Of a DNA stretch of 34,207 nt, positions 15,067 through 23,406 are shown one piece after another. The stretch's first letter is position 1. Each line of letters opens with the position of its first letter. The DNA is taken from assembly GCA_937923735.1 (NCBI GenBank), contig CALDUJ010000153.1, forward strand, positions 1 to 34,207, read 5' to 3'. This DNA comes from an uncultured Flavobacteriaceae bacterium (lineage in GTDB: Bacteria > Bacteroidota > Bacteroidia > Flavobacteriales > Flavobacteriaceae). The notes below the pieces were generated by a model. That model was not told where the DNA came from. It did not search any database and saw nothing but the letters and a program-made list of their open reading frames with translations. The position numbers and the translations under genes were made by a program.

Positions 15067-15650
15067 TTTTCTTTTTTTTTATCACTCACAAAATCTCCAA
15101 CTAGGGTATCAGCTTCTTGTAAAGCTTCTTCCAGGTTTTCGTTGAGGATGACTTTATCGAATAATGGTGCAGTTGCTAATTCAGCAGAAGCTTTAGCTAC
15201 TCTCATATTTATCTTGTCATCGCTCTCTGTTTTCCGTTTTTTTAAGCGAATCTTTAACTCATCTATACTTGGAGGTTTTACAAAAATAGCTAAAGTCTCT
15301 TCCGGGAATTTTCGCTTTATACGAAGGCCACCAGAAACATCAATATCAAAAATAACATGTTTGCCTTTAGCCCAGATACGTTCGACTTCTGTTTTTAAGG
15401 TACCGTAAAAGTTGTCTCGATAGACTTCTTCCCATTCTAAAAATTCATCAGCTTTTATCTTATTCTTAAATTCTTTTGCAGAGAGATAATAATAGTCTAC
15501 ACCTTCTTGTTCTTCACCTCGTTTTTCTCTTGATGTTGCAGAAATAGAAAACTCCAAGTTAAGTTTTTCTTGCTTCAGTAAATGTCTTACAATGGTCGTT
15601 TTACCAGAGCCAGACGGTGCAGAGAATACAACTAACTTACCTTTACTCAT
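15063..15650 (-). CDS. gmk: guanylate kinase
   Basis: This 195-residue enzyme phosphorylates GMP to GDP with ATP. The P-loop is SAPSGSGKTTIV at about 10-21; the GMP-binding region includes SATSREKRGEEQEGVDYYY and EWEEVYRDNFYGT. The lid region RLKKRKTESDD is present. It begins immediately after the yicC stop with no spacer and overlaps nadD by 4 bases. Confidence 0.96.
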   Translation of the reverse strand: MSKGKLVVFSAPSGSGKTTIVRHLLKQEKLNLEFSISATSREKRGEEQEGVDYYYLSAKEFKNKIKADEFLEWEEVYRDNFYGTLKTEVERIWAKGKHVIFDIDVSGGLRIKRKFPEETLAIFVKPPSIDELKIRLKKRKTESDDKINMRVAKASAELATAPLFDKVILNENLEEALQEADTLVGDFVSDKKKEK

Positions 15651-16508
15651 CTAAAGAACATTTAAGAGTTGTTCTTTCACTTTCTCTAATTCATCCTTCA
15701 TTTGTACAACTAATTTTTGCATCGGAGCATAATTAGATTTAGAGCCAATAGTATTAATTTCTCGTCCCATTTCTTGGCCAATAAAGCCTAATTTTTTACC
15801 ATTGGAGTCAGGAGAGTTAATAGATTTAATAAAGTACTCTAGGTGGTTTGAAAGTCGTACTTTTTCTTCTGTAATATCAAATTTTTCGATATAGTAAACG
15901 AGTTCTTGTTCAAAGCGGTTTTCGTCATACTTTTCTTTAAGGTCTTCAACACCTTTCTTTAAGCGCTCACGAACACCTTCAACACGTTCCGGGTCCATTT
16001 TAATAACATCTTCTAACAATGCAGAAATATTCTTAACGCGAAGGCTTAAATCATCATTAAGCGCTTTTCCTTCCTCTGCGCGATATGTCGCGATTTTATC
16101 TAAAGTATTTTTTATTTCACTTTCGATAGTTTTCCATTCATCTTCTTCAATTTCGTCGCGCTCAGTAGTAACTGCATCAGGCATTTTAATAGCCATCTTT
16201 AAAAGTTCAATTTCGTCACCATCTACGACTTCTCTTAGTTGCTTCATATATTGTTTGGTAACGGTCTTGTTAATTTGCGATGAGGTTTCTTCGCCAGTAA
16301 TTTCCATATAAAGGTTAAAATCAACTTTACCTCGTACCAATTTTGAAGCAATCATTTTTCTGATACCTAATTCTTTTTCTCGATATAGAGACGGTGTACG
16401 CACATTCAAGTCAAGATTCTTACTGTTCAGAGATTTAATTTCTATGGTAATCTTCTTGGAAGGAAGCTGTAAAACAGACTTCCCATAACCTGTCATCGAT
16501 ACTATCAT
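15651..16508 (-). CDS. yicC: YicC/YloC family endoribonuclease-like protein
   Basis: This 285-residue protein starts MIVSMTGYGKS, the family signature, and ends with the C-terminal DUF1732 region (EKFDITEEKVRLSNHLEYF; GKKLGFIGQEMGREINTIGSK). YicC-family proteins of E. coli and B. subtilis have been reported as endoribonucleases. It is first in the operon with gmk and nadD. A possible promoter, TAAATTTTG on the minus strand, lies about 29 bases before the ATG but has one base too many in the -7 box. Confidence 0.93.
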   Translation of the reverse strand: MIVSMTGYGKSVLQLPSKKITIEIKSLNSKNLDLNVRTPSLYREKELGIRKMIASKLVRGKVDFNLYMEITGEETSSQINKTVTKQYMKQLREVVDGDEIELLKMAIKMPDAVTTERDEIEEDEWKTIESEIKNTLDKIATYRAEEGKALNDDLSLRVKNISALLEDVIKMDPERVEGVRERLKKGVEDLKEKYDENRFEQELVYYIEKFDITEEKVRLSNHLEYFIKSINSPDSNGKKLGFIGQEMGREINTIGSKSNYAPMQKLVVQMKDELEKVKEQLLNVL

Positions 16509-16630
16509 GCGTTGTTTTTAAAGTTAGGCGAAGTTACAAAATTTAAAGAGTAGGTAGGTCTATCCTAAAGATTTATCAGATTAGGAACTATTACTAATAA
16601 ACTAATACTAAACTTTTTGAAAATAAGGTG

Positions 16631-17140
16631 TTATTCAACAATAAATTTCCCTTGCATAATTCCTGAATGTCCAGGAAAGCTACATATAAAATCATATTCG
16701 CCTTTGGCAGGTGCATCAAAAGTAATAGAAGTTGTTTCTCCGCCTCCAATCATTTTGGTATGAGCTATAACATCTTTACCGCCATTAGGAATATAGTCTG
16801 TATCCCTGGCCGCTGATGCCTCAGATGAAAAAGAAGGAATATCGGTTCCTTGTTTTAACACAACAACATTATGTCCCATTATATTTGCTGCCATTTTTCC
16901 TGTGTGCTGCAATACAATAGTTACTTTTTGACCTTCTTTTACACGAATAACCTTTACATTGAATTGCATTAAATCATTACCAGTAACTTTTACTTCAATC
17001 TCTTTAGCATTATCAGTGCTAGAAGATTCTTTTTTGGTTCCTATTTTTACTTTTTCCTTTTCAGTCTTTTTTTCATCACCTCCACAAGAGAAGAATGTTA
17101 TTGAAAGTGTCAGTATAAGTGCAAATTTTAATGTTTTCAT
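16631..17140 (-). CDS. azurin, lipoprotein type
   Basis: I start at the ATG at 17140 (MKTLKFALILTLSITFFSCGG), giving 169 residues with lipobox Cys 19; the track's 25 extra residues run into the promoter region. A charged linker (about 22-48) leads to a cupredoxin domain. The type 1 copper ligands are visible: H90 in MGHN, and C153, H158 and M162 in CSFPGHSGIM. The domain should carry electrons in the periplasm, anchored to the membrane by lipid, for instance to a cytochrome oxidase or a peroxidase. It is monocistronic, and it is divergent from the thioesterase gene. Confidence 0.92.
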   Translation of the reverse strand: MKTLKFALILTLSITFFSCGGDEKKTEKEKVKIGTKKESSSTDNAKEIEVKVTGNDLMQFNVKVIRVKEGQKVTIVLQHTGKMAANIMGHNVVVLKQGTDIPSFSSEASAARDTDYIPNGGKDVIAHTKMIGGGETTSITFDAPAKGEYDFICSFPGHSGIMQGKFIVE

Positions 17141-17169
17141 TTTTTGTTGTTTTAGTGTTTTGCTAATAT

Positions 17170-17200
17170 AAAAAATAGACACCATATTATGAGTCATAAA
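17170..17200 (-). promoter_or_regulatory. probable azurin promoter
   Basis: On the minus strand TTTA, 19 bases, then TATTTTTT: each box is one base off TTTG and TAnnTTTG, with exact spacing. It lies 30 bases before the revised ATG at 17140. Confidence 0.45.
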
Positions 17201-17214
17201 AAAAGTGATATTCA

Positions 17215-17222
17215 TATTTTTG
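17215..17222 (+). promoter_or_regulatory. -7 box for the hotdog thioesterase gene
   Basis: TATTTTTG matches TAnnTTTG exactly, 20 bases before the ATG at 17243. The track's start at 17189 would put the promoter inside the coding region, which supports the later start. No -33 box is clear. Confidence 0.4.
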
Positions 17223-17242
17223 CATACTTAACAAAAAGAAAG

Positions 17243-17719
17243 ATGTATTTTAAAGAATTTGATATACGATGGAGTGATATTGATGCCAATAGGCATCTTG
17301 CAAACTCAGCTTACATAAATTTTATGAGTCATACTCGTATGGGGTTCTTTATTGACAAAGGAATTACTCAGGAGCAGTTGGCAAAATTCAATATAGGTCC
17401 AGTCGTTTTTTATGAGCATATCTACTATTTTAAAGAAGTGTTTCAAGGTAAGCCTGTTCGTGTGAGTCTTGAAGTGACAGGATTGAGCGAAGATGGTGGT
17501 TTTTTTGAATTCGCTCATAATTTTTACGACCATAAAGGAAGAAACCTTGCACATTGCGAAATACTTGGCGCATGGATTGATCTTAAAAGCAGAAAGCTGA
17601 CTTCTTTTCCGAAAGAATTAGAATACATAATAGATGATTTTCCGAAAGCTAAAAACTTTAGAATTCTTACTAAAGAAGACACGCGCAAATACGGAAAGAA
17701 ACCAGTAAATCTTATTTAA
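17243..17719 (+). CDS. hotdog-fold acyl-CoA thioesterase
   Basis: With the ATG at 17243 (MYFKEFDIRWSDIDANRHLANSAY) this is 158 residues, the usual length for the 4-hydroxybenzoyl-CoA thioesterase/FatA-like hotdog group. The motif WSDIDANRHLANSAYINF holds the catalytic Asp and the family DxxxHxxN pattern. It hydrolyses an acyl-CoA or related thioester; the substrate is not readable. It is divergent from azurin, and its stop overlaps the convergent FemAB-like gene by 8 bases. Confidence 0.87.
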   Translation: MYFKEFDIRWSDIDANRHLANSAYINFMSHTRMGFFIDKGITQEQLAKFNIGPVVFYEHIYYFKEVFQGKPVRVSLEVTGLSEDGGFFEFAHNFYDHKGRNLAHCEILGAWIDLKSRKLTSFPKELEYIIDDFPKAKNFRILTKEDTRKYGKKPVNLI

Positions 17720-18845
17720 AAGGATGGTGTTGTTTGAAAGATTTTATCTTCACGTTAGAAGCCAGAGGCTTTATAAAGTGATTAGGTATAGTTCTTTTAT
17801 GTCTGAAATAGCATATTAAATCTTCTGGTTCTGCACCAAGTGTGCTTTTAATTTCTGAAGCTGTTCTTCCTAGGTTTATTCTTTTAGAATTGTATTCGAT
17901 TCCCAATCTTACATAATCATTCAAAATTCTCGGGTAAATGGCAAACTTCTTATTTAAAGAATAGTCGAGTCCTATAAAATGTGCATCCAAATTTTCTTGA
18001 TTAACCATTGCCGAAAGAAAGCCAACTAGTTTCTCTTCAAAAAAATAACCCTTAACAATGAATTTGTCTTTATACACGGCTTTCAAATTGGTATAGGTGT
18101 TTAAATTTAGAATCTGCGCATTGAAATTAGCGTTAGCAATAGTATTTTCGTATAATTTCTGGAGTTCGTTTTTGTGTTTGGCAATATCCTCATTCGTAAA
18201 TAATTTGGCAACCAAAGATTCACTTTTGGAATCTGCCTTATTAGCTTTTACACGGTATTTAGATTTGAGGGCGTTTTTATAATCTTCAAAAGCGTTCCAT
18301 TCTGGCTTAAGAGATATAATCATATTAGGTTCTACTTGCATGGATGCATAATTAAAACCTTTCAATTCATCCGTAATATAAAGTGATTCTTCCTTAAAGT
18401 CCTTAATAAAAATGCCATGCATTCTCTGAGATTTGGAAAGCTTCTTTACAGCTTTGGCAATAGCTCTAAAAGTTTTCTTCTTATCTTGTCCTTCTCTTAA
18501 GAATGTCCCATATTCCCCACTTAAAAACACATTGCCAACGAATAAAATTTTGATTTGATTATTGCAAAACATACGATTAGCAGCATTCTTTAACCATTCA
18601 GAAATCTTAATGTTTTTTGTAATGGTTTCTACACTAATTGAAACTAACTGAGTATTGGCAAATGCTACAGGTTTGTCTTCATCAAAAATGATGATGTAGG
18701 TAAAAGAAATATCTTCATTTGCTGCTTCAAAAGTCTTCAAAAAATCGGGCGTATAATATTTATTATCGCAGCACCCTAAGGCATCCCAATATTTAGAATC
18801 AATATCGTCTACTGAATCATAGAATATAGGAATCAAACTACTCAC
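17712..18845 (-). CDS. FemAB/GNAT-like acyltransferase superfamily protein
   Basis: This 377-residue cytosolic protein has a C-terminal half typical of GNAT/FemAB-like folds (FIVKGYFFEEKLVGFLSAMVN, then DAHFIGLDYSLNKKFAIYPRIL and INLGRTASEIKSTLGAEPEDL). Flavobacterial homologs are, as I recall, annotated as N-acetyltransferases or peptidoglycan biosynthesis proteins; the substrate is unknown. It begins with GTG in a GTGA overlap with the EamA stop, so it is translationally coupled to that gene. A role in acylating an amino acid or lipid exported by EamA is speculative. Confidence 0.7.
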   Translation of the reverse strand: MSSLIPIFYDSVDDIDSKYWDALGCCDNKYYTPDFLKTFEAANEDISFTYIIIFDEDKPVAFANTQLVSISVETITKNIKISEWLKNAANRMFCNNQIKILFVGNVFLSGEYGTFLREGQDKKKTFRAIAKAVKKLSKSQRMHGIFIKDFKEESLYITDELKGFNYASMQVEPNMIISLKPEWNAFEDYKNALKSKYRVKANKADSKSESLVAKLFTNEDIAKHKNELQKLYENTIANANFNAQILNLNTYTNLKAVYKDKFIVKGYFFEEKLVGFLSAMVNQENLDAHFIGLDYSLNKKFAIYPRILNDYVRLGIEYNSKRINLGRTASEIKSTLGAEPEDLICYFRHKRTIPNHFIKPLASNVKIKSFKQHHPFK

Positions 18846-19741
18846 GTAATAGGTTTTGGTTGTTGGTTATAAGATACAAGATATACGCCTGCAAAAATAA
18901 GAAGGGCTGCACTAATCTTAACAATTCCTATTGAATCTACACCCATAAGCATAGCAAAAATGCCTGCTAAAACAGGTTGTATATAAATAAATGTACCCAC
19001 TGTAGATGCCTTTAACCTGCTCAGGGCTAAAGGATTTAGAACATATGTGCCAAAAGTAGCACCGACCACTATAAAAATTACGGAGAAAGACACATATGGT
19101 GTGAAATTTTGCCAATCCACTTCACTAAATTCGGTAATTCCTAGTGGTGTAACTAATAGTATTCCGAACAAAAACAACCATTTCATAAATGTAAAGGGAT
19201 GGTATTTTACGGTCAATTTTTTTATGAGGATAATATAAATACTGTAAAAAACAGCATTCAAGAAAATAAAAAGATTCCCAAGCAATATATTATCGGCCGC
19301 ACGTTCTGATTTTCCATAAACTGTTAATACAATGGCGCCTATACAACCCAGTATGACACCTACAATTTTTAATCGTGTAATTTTTTCTTTTAAGAAAAAA
19401 GAAGACATTAAAAGAATAATAATAGGGGAAGATGTCATTATAACCGATGCATGCACTGGAGAGGTATACTCTAAACCTTTCAAAAAGAAAACCATATTAA
19501 TCCCAACGCCACAAACAGCAGCGTAGAAAAATTTGAGATAATCTTTTCTGTCAACTTTTTCAGATTTATAGAATAAACCTAATAACCAGAATAATATAAC
19601 AGCGCCCAAAACTCTAGCAAATACCAAACCCATTGGCTTTACGTAACCTTCGTTCATAACAAACTTTGCAAAGGTGTAGTTTAAGGCATAAAGCAATTGC
19701 ACCATGAAAAGCGCTACTAATGCAAGAGATCTACTTTTCAT
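18842..19741 (-). CDS. EamA/DMT family metabolite exporter
   Basis: This 299-residue protein has ten predicted membrane segments in two EamA repeats (about 7-140 and 150-292). Landmarks are ALNYTFAKFVMNEG, SPIIILLMSSFFLKEKITRLKIVG at the end of repeat one and IQPVLAGIFAMLMGVDSIG in repeat two. The family includes exporters of amino acids and metabolites; the cargo is unknown. It overlaps the ArsC-like gene by 11 bases and the FemAB-like gene by 4, indicating a three-gene operon. Confidence 0.9.
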   Translation of the reverse strand: MKSRSLALVALFMVQLLYALNYTFAKFVMNEGYVKPMGLVFARVLGAVILFWLLGLFYKSEKVDRKDYLKFFYAAVCGVGINMVFFLKGLEYTSPVHASVIMTSSPIIILLMSSFFLKEKITRLKIVGVILGCIGAIVLTVYGKSERAADNILLGNLFIFLNAVFYSIYIILIKKLTVKYHPFTFMKWLFLFGILLVTPLGITEFSEVDWQNFTPYVSFSVIFIVVGATFGTYVLNPLALSRLKASTVGTFIYIQPVLAGIFAMLMGVDSIGIVKISAALLIFAGVYLVSYNQQPKPIT

Positions 19742-20087
19742 TAATGGCTAATTTGGCAGCTTCAACAGTAGATTTACTGTTACCAATAAAAATGAAGTCA
19801 TTAAATAAGATAACTGGGCGACTCAAAAATGTATAATGCTCAAGTATAAATGCCTTGTAGTTTTCTTCTTTTAAATTCTCATACTTCAAATTACGCTCCT
19901 TGTATAGCTTTGCTCGCTTACTAAACAATGATTCATAATTGCCAGCTAAGGCTTTCATTTCTTCAATTTGCTTAACCGTAATGGGTTCTGTTTTTATGTC
20001 TTGAAGTACAAAGTCAGAATCGACATTAAGCTCTTTCAATATCCTGACGCAGGTACTACAGGTCTTGAGGTAATATATTTTCTTCAT
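19731..20087 (-). CDS. ArsC/Spx-like thioredoxin-fold protein
   Basis: This 118-residue protein has an N-terminal CxxC (YLKTCSTCVRIL, residues 10-13) and the C-terminal SRPVILFNDFIFIGN typical of the ArsC family, whose members include arsenate reductases and Spx regulators. True arsenate reductases of this class have a CxxS or CX5R-type context with arsenic genes nearby; none are here, so a general thiol or glutaredoxin-linked role is more likely. First gene of the operon with EamA and the FemAB-like protein. Confidence 0.8.
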   Translation of the reverse strand: MKKIYYLKTCSTCVRILKELNVDSDFVLQDIKTEPITVKQIEEMKALAGNYESLFSKRAKLYKERNLKYENLKEENYKAFILEHYTFLSRPVILFNDFIFIGNSKSTVEAAKLAINEK

Positions 20088-20148
20088 ATAGCAAAGTAAG
20101 GCTATTTCAGACTAAAATAATTACATTTACCATGAAAATCATCAACAT

Positions 20149-21414
20149 ATGGATTACTACTCTATTGCCACAATCTTAATTGTATTATCGGCTGTTTTTG
20201 GATATTTAAATGTCCGCTTTTTAAAACTGCCTATCACCATTGGTTTAATGGTTATAACAATCCTTTTTACTTTGATTGTCTTAGGTATTAGTTATTTTGA
20301 TGATACGCTTTTGATTCGCGAAAGAGAACTCATTTCTCAAATAGATTTTAAAACAGTGCTTCTCGATATCATGCTATCTTTCTTGTTATTTGCCGGAGCT
20401 TTACATACCAATTTCGAGCAGCTTAAAATACAACGTTGGCCTATTTTGGTTTTTGCTACACTTGGCGTTTTAGTTTCTACATTTCTAGTAGGTATTATTA
20501 TGTATTTCGTATTACAATTTGTAGGTTTACCAGTTGCGTTTATTTATTGCTTGCTCTTTGGGGCTTTAATTTCGCCAACAGACCCAATTGCTGTTCTAGG
20601 AATCTTAAAACAAGCTGGGGCTCCAAAAAAATTAGAAACTAAGATTGTTGGAGAATCCTTATTTAATGATGGTGTAGGCGTTGTTGTGTTTCTAACTATA
20701 TATGCAATTGCTAAAGATGGTGGTGATGTCTCTTTTGCTTATATCGCTGAAATGTTTGCTGTTGAAGTTCTTGGAGGAATTGCCTTGGGATTACTATTAG
20801 GTTGGATTACATATAGGCTAATGAAATCTATTGACGATTATGATGTTGAAGTAATTATTACTATTGCTGCAGTAATGGGAGGAACACTACTTGCCCAAAA
20901 ACTACACACATCGGCTCCTTTAGCAATGGTAGCCTGCGGGTTGATGGTTGGAAATGACACTATTAGAAATACAGCAATGAGTGAAATTACCGAAACTTAT
21001 GTCGATAAGTTTTGGGAGCTAGTAGATGTCTTATTAAACACCTTGCTATTTGTTCTTATTGGTATGGAAATACTAATGTTGACTTTCGATGGTCAATTTA
21101 TTTTAGCTGGAATTATAGCTATCCCAATTGTATTAGCATGTAGATATATTTCCCTTTGGGGGCCAATAAAATTCTTTCAAAAGAAGTTGGATTTTGTGCC
21201 TAAAACTAATTTAATAATGACTTGGGGAGGTTTGAGAGGTGGTATCTCTATTGCCTTAGCGTTAAGTTTAACAGCTGATATGCACAAGGAGCTATTCCTC
21301 GTAGTGACATACATGATAGTTGCTTTCTCGATTATTTGTCAAGGCCTTACTGTTGGCCCTTTAATTAAAAGGTTCACAAAAGATATTGCTAGTGAACTTT
21401 CAGATGGTCATTAA
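20149..21414 (+). CDS. CPA1 family Na+/H+ antiporter (NhaP-like)
   Basis: This 421-residue inner-membrane protein has about 12 helices. CPA1 core motifs are visible: GALISPTDPIAVLGILK (about 138-154) and GESLFNDGVGVVVF (about 168-181), whose Asn-Asp pair binds the ion, plus WGGLRGGISIALAL near 360. It exchanges Na+ (or K+) for H+, consistent with a marine habitat and with Na+ handling if the SulP transporters are Na+-driven. The 3' end overlaps the convergent lipoprotein gene by 26 bases. Confidence 0.93.
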   Translation: MDYYSIATILIVLSAVFGYLNVRFLKLPITIGLMVITILFTLIVLGISYFDDTLLIRERELISQIDFKTVLLDIMLSFLLFAGALHTNFEQLKIQRWPILVFATLGVLVSTFLVGIIMYFVLQFVGLPVAFIYCLLFGALISPTDPIAVLGILKQAGAPKKLETKIVGESLFNDGVGVVVFLTIYAIAKDGGDVSFAYIAEMFAVEVLGGIALGLLLGWITYRLMKSIDDYDVEVIITIAAVMGGTLLAQKLHTSAPLAMVACGLMVGNDTIRNTAMSEITETYVDKFWELVDVLLNTLLFVLIGMEILMLTFDGQFILAGIIAIPIVLACRYISLWGPIKFFQKKLDFVPKTNLIMTWGGLRGGISIALALSLTADMHKELFLVVTYMIVAFSIICQGLTVGPLIKRFTKDIASELSDGH

Positions 21415-22105
21415 GTTCTTCGTATGGGATAGTGAATTCTACTATTTCGTTCAAACTCTTAGCTGATGCAAAAGCTTGATATAGAATAATTACTCCGTCA
21501 TCATTAAATCCGATAGTAGCGGGTAAATAAAATTCATCACCAAACAGAAATCCTTCATAATTGTCAACATCTTTAATAACTCTCCTAAAATGTCGTTTAA
21601 CCAAGGAATGAAAAGAATCATTGTTTACAACCAAATCTTCAATTTTAAAAACGAGCCCGTTTAAGGTGTTAAAATTCAAAAAATATATATTGTTATTGCC
21701 ATGCGCTCCACCAGTATTAGTATATGTATTAATGGCGATACTAACAATTTCAGAAGACTGATAAATTACTTCACCATCGACAAGCACCTCCCATGGCTGC
21801 AATACATCTGGAAATTCCTCATTAAATGCTTTATTCTCTTTGCTAAAAGTGTTTAGTGCTTCTTCAATTGACTTTATTTTAAAATCATCCCCATAGTCAT
21901 TTATTGATCTTGCCACAAAATGTTCTATCCCTTCATTTATTAATTTCGAGACTTTACTGTTCTCATCAAACTTTGGGATATTAATATCAATAATAGTTGC
22001 CTCTTCCGAAGCAAAATTCGTTTCAGAAAAGATTAAAGGTTTCTCTTCATTTTCACAAGAAAAAAAAGTTATAAAAAAGATTAGGAATAAGGTGGTTTTT
22101 TTCAA
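21389..22105 (-). CDS. DUF4163/DUF3298-type lipoprotein (RsiV/PdaC-like)
   Basis: This 238-residue protein has a signal peptide with lipobox FFSC (Cys 17). The middle and end match the DUF4163-DUF3298 pattern found in RsiV and PdaC-like proteins: INTYTNTGGAHGNNNIYFLNFN, the interior KIEDLVV, and a closing VEFTIPYEELNDHLK. Function in Bacteroidota is unknown. The start is TTG: no ATG or GTG lies between the in-frame stop (22121-22123) and it. It converges on the antiporter gene with a 26-base overlap of coding ends. Confidence 0.75.
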   Translation of the reverse strand: MKKTTLFLIFFITFFSCENEEKPLIFSETNFASEEATIIDINIPKFDENSKVSKLINEGIEHFVARSINDYGDDFKIKSIEEALNTFSKENKAFNEEFPDVLQPWEVLVDGEVIYQSSEIVSIAINTYTNTGGAHGNNNIYFLNFNTLNGLVFKIEDLVVNNDSFHSLVKRHFRRVIKDVDNYEGFLFGDEFYLPATIGFNDDGVIILYQAFASAKSLNEIVEFTIPYEELNDHLKVH

Positions 22106-22149
22106 AGCGTAAGAAAATCGTTAAACATAGACTAAAGGTATCGCATACA

Positions 22150-22180
22150 TTTGAATACAACGAATTATAAATTACTTTTG
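22150..22180 (+). promoter_or_regulatory. consensus Bacteroidota promoter for metB-family gene
   Basis: TTTG (22150-22153), exactly 19 bases, then TACTTTTG (22173-22180), a perfect match to TTTG-N19-TAnnTTTG. Transcription should begin around 22187, just before the ATG at 22199. This also shows that the track's TTG start at 22151 is wrong. Confidence 0.8.
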
Positions 22181-22198
22181 TTGCAAATAATCAAGGAA

Positions 22199-23338
22199 AT
22201 GAAATTCAATACAAAAACAATACATGGAGGACAAGAACATGACCCAGCTTACGGGTCTGTTATGCCACCTATATATCAAACCTCTACTTACGCTCAAAGT
22301 ACGCCAGGAGGACACAAAGGTTACGAATACTCAAGAACACATAACCCAACTCGTAATGCTTTGGAAAATGCATTTGCAAGTATAGAAAACGGAAAATACG
22401 GACTTGCGTTTGGTTCAGGATTAGCAGCTATTGATGCTGTTATTAAACTACTAAAGCCTGGAGATGAAGTAATTTCCACTAACGATTTATATGGAGGAAC
22501 TTACCGACTTTTTACGAAAATATTTGAAGGGTTTGGCATCAAGTTTCATTTTATCGGCATGCAAAATGCTGATAATATTGAGTCTTATGTAAATCAGAAT
22601 ACGAAGCTCATTTGGGTAGAGACACCAACTAACCCTATGATGAATATTATTGATATAAAATCAGTAAGTAAAGTTGCCAAAAAACATGATATTATACTTG
22701 CTGTAGATAATACGTTTGCAACACCTTATTTACAGGTCCCTTTAGATTTGGGAGCAGATATAGTTATGCATTCGGCTACTAAATATCTTGGTGGACATAG
22801 TGATGTTGTTATGGGTGCATTGATTGTTAAGGATAAAGAATTGGCGGATAAGCTTTACTTTATTCAAAATGCAAGTGGAGCAGTATGTGGGCCACAAGAT
22901 AGTTTCTTAGTACTTCGTGGTATTAAAACATTACACGTTCGTATGCAGCGTCATTGCGAAAACGGGAAGGCAGTTGCTGAGTATTTAAGAACGCATCCAA
23001 AAATTGAAAAAGTTTACTGGCCAGGTTTTGAAGATCATCCTAATCATAATATTGCCAGAGAACAAATGAAAGATTTTGGAGGCATGATATCTTTTGTGAC
23101 TAAAGGCAATGATTACAACGAAGCTGTGAAAATTGTTGAAAAACTTAAAGTATTCACTTTGGCAGAATCTCTTGGAGGAGTGGAGTCTCTTTCAGGTCAT
23201 CCAGCAAGCATGACGCATGCGAGTATTCCTAAAGAAGAACGTGAAAAAACAGGTGTTGTAGATTCTCTTATAAGATTAAGTGTAGGCATTGAAGATGAAG
23301 ATGATTTGATTGCTGATTTAAAACAAGCAATAGGATAA
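22199..23338 (+). CDS. metB: cystathionine gamma-synthase family PLP enzyme
   Basis: This 380-residue enzyme is of the Cys/Met metabolism PLP family. The internal aldimine lysine is K195 in HSATKYLGGHSD, and the phosphate-binding Tyr/Arg are in GYEYSRTHNPTR (about 41-52). PLP-family elements DNTFATPYLQ and GGMISFV are also present. MetB (gamma-synthase) and cystathionine gamma-lyase are hard to separate by sequence; flavobacterial members are usually called gamma-synthase, which makes cystathionine from an O-acyl-homoserine and cysteine. A short leader of about 12 bases leaves no room for a SAM riboswitch. Monocistronic, with a terminator. Confidence 0.9.
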   Translation: MKFNTKTIHGGQEHDPAYGSVMPPIYQTSTYAQSTPGGHKGYEYSRTHNPTRNALENAFASIENGKYGLAFGSGLAAIDAVIKLLKPGDEVISTNDLYGGTYRLFTKIFEGFGIKFHFIGMQNADNIESYVNQNTKLIWVETPTNPMMNIIDIKSVSKVAKKHDIILAVDNTFATPYLQVPLDLGADIVMHSATKYLGGHSDVVMGALIVKDKELADKLYFIQNASGAVCGPQDSFLVLRGIKTLHVRMQRHCENGKAVAEYLRTHPKIEKVYWPGFEDHPNHNIAREQMKDFGGMISFVTKGNDYNEAVKIVEKLKVFTLAESLGGVESLSGHPASMTHASIPKEEREKTGVVDSLIRLSVGIEDEDDLIADLKQAIG

Positions 23339-23345
23339 AAAAGAT

Positions 23346-23374
23346 AAGAGCGGATTCTCCAATCCGCTCTTTTA
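23346..23374. terminator. terminator shared by metB and the 23407 gene
   Basis: AAGAGCGGATT and AATCCGCTCTT form a perfect 11-bp stem with a CTCC loop, followed by TTTA; the minus-strand side is also T-rich beyond the stem. Confidence 0.9.
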
Positions 23375-23406
23375 ACTAACTAATCAAATAAAGATCAATA
23401 GGACTA

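Noticed and set aside
22106-22198. SAM riboswitch before the metB-family gene
   Set aside because: The promoter leaves a leader of only about 12 bases, and no conserved riboswitch elements are present.
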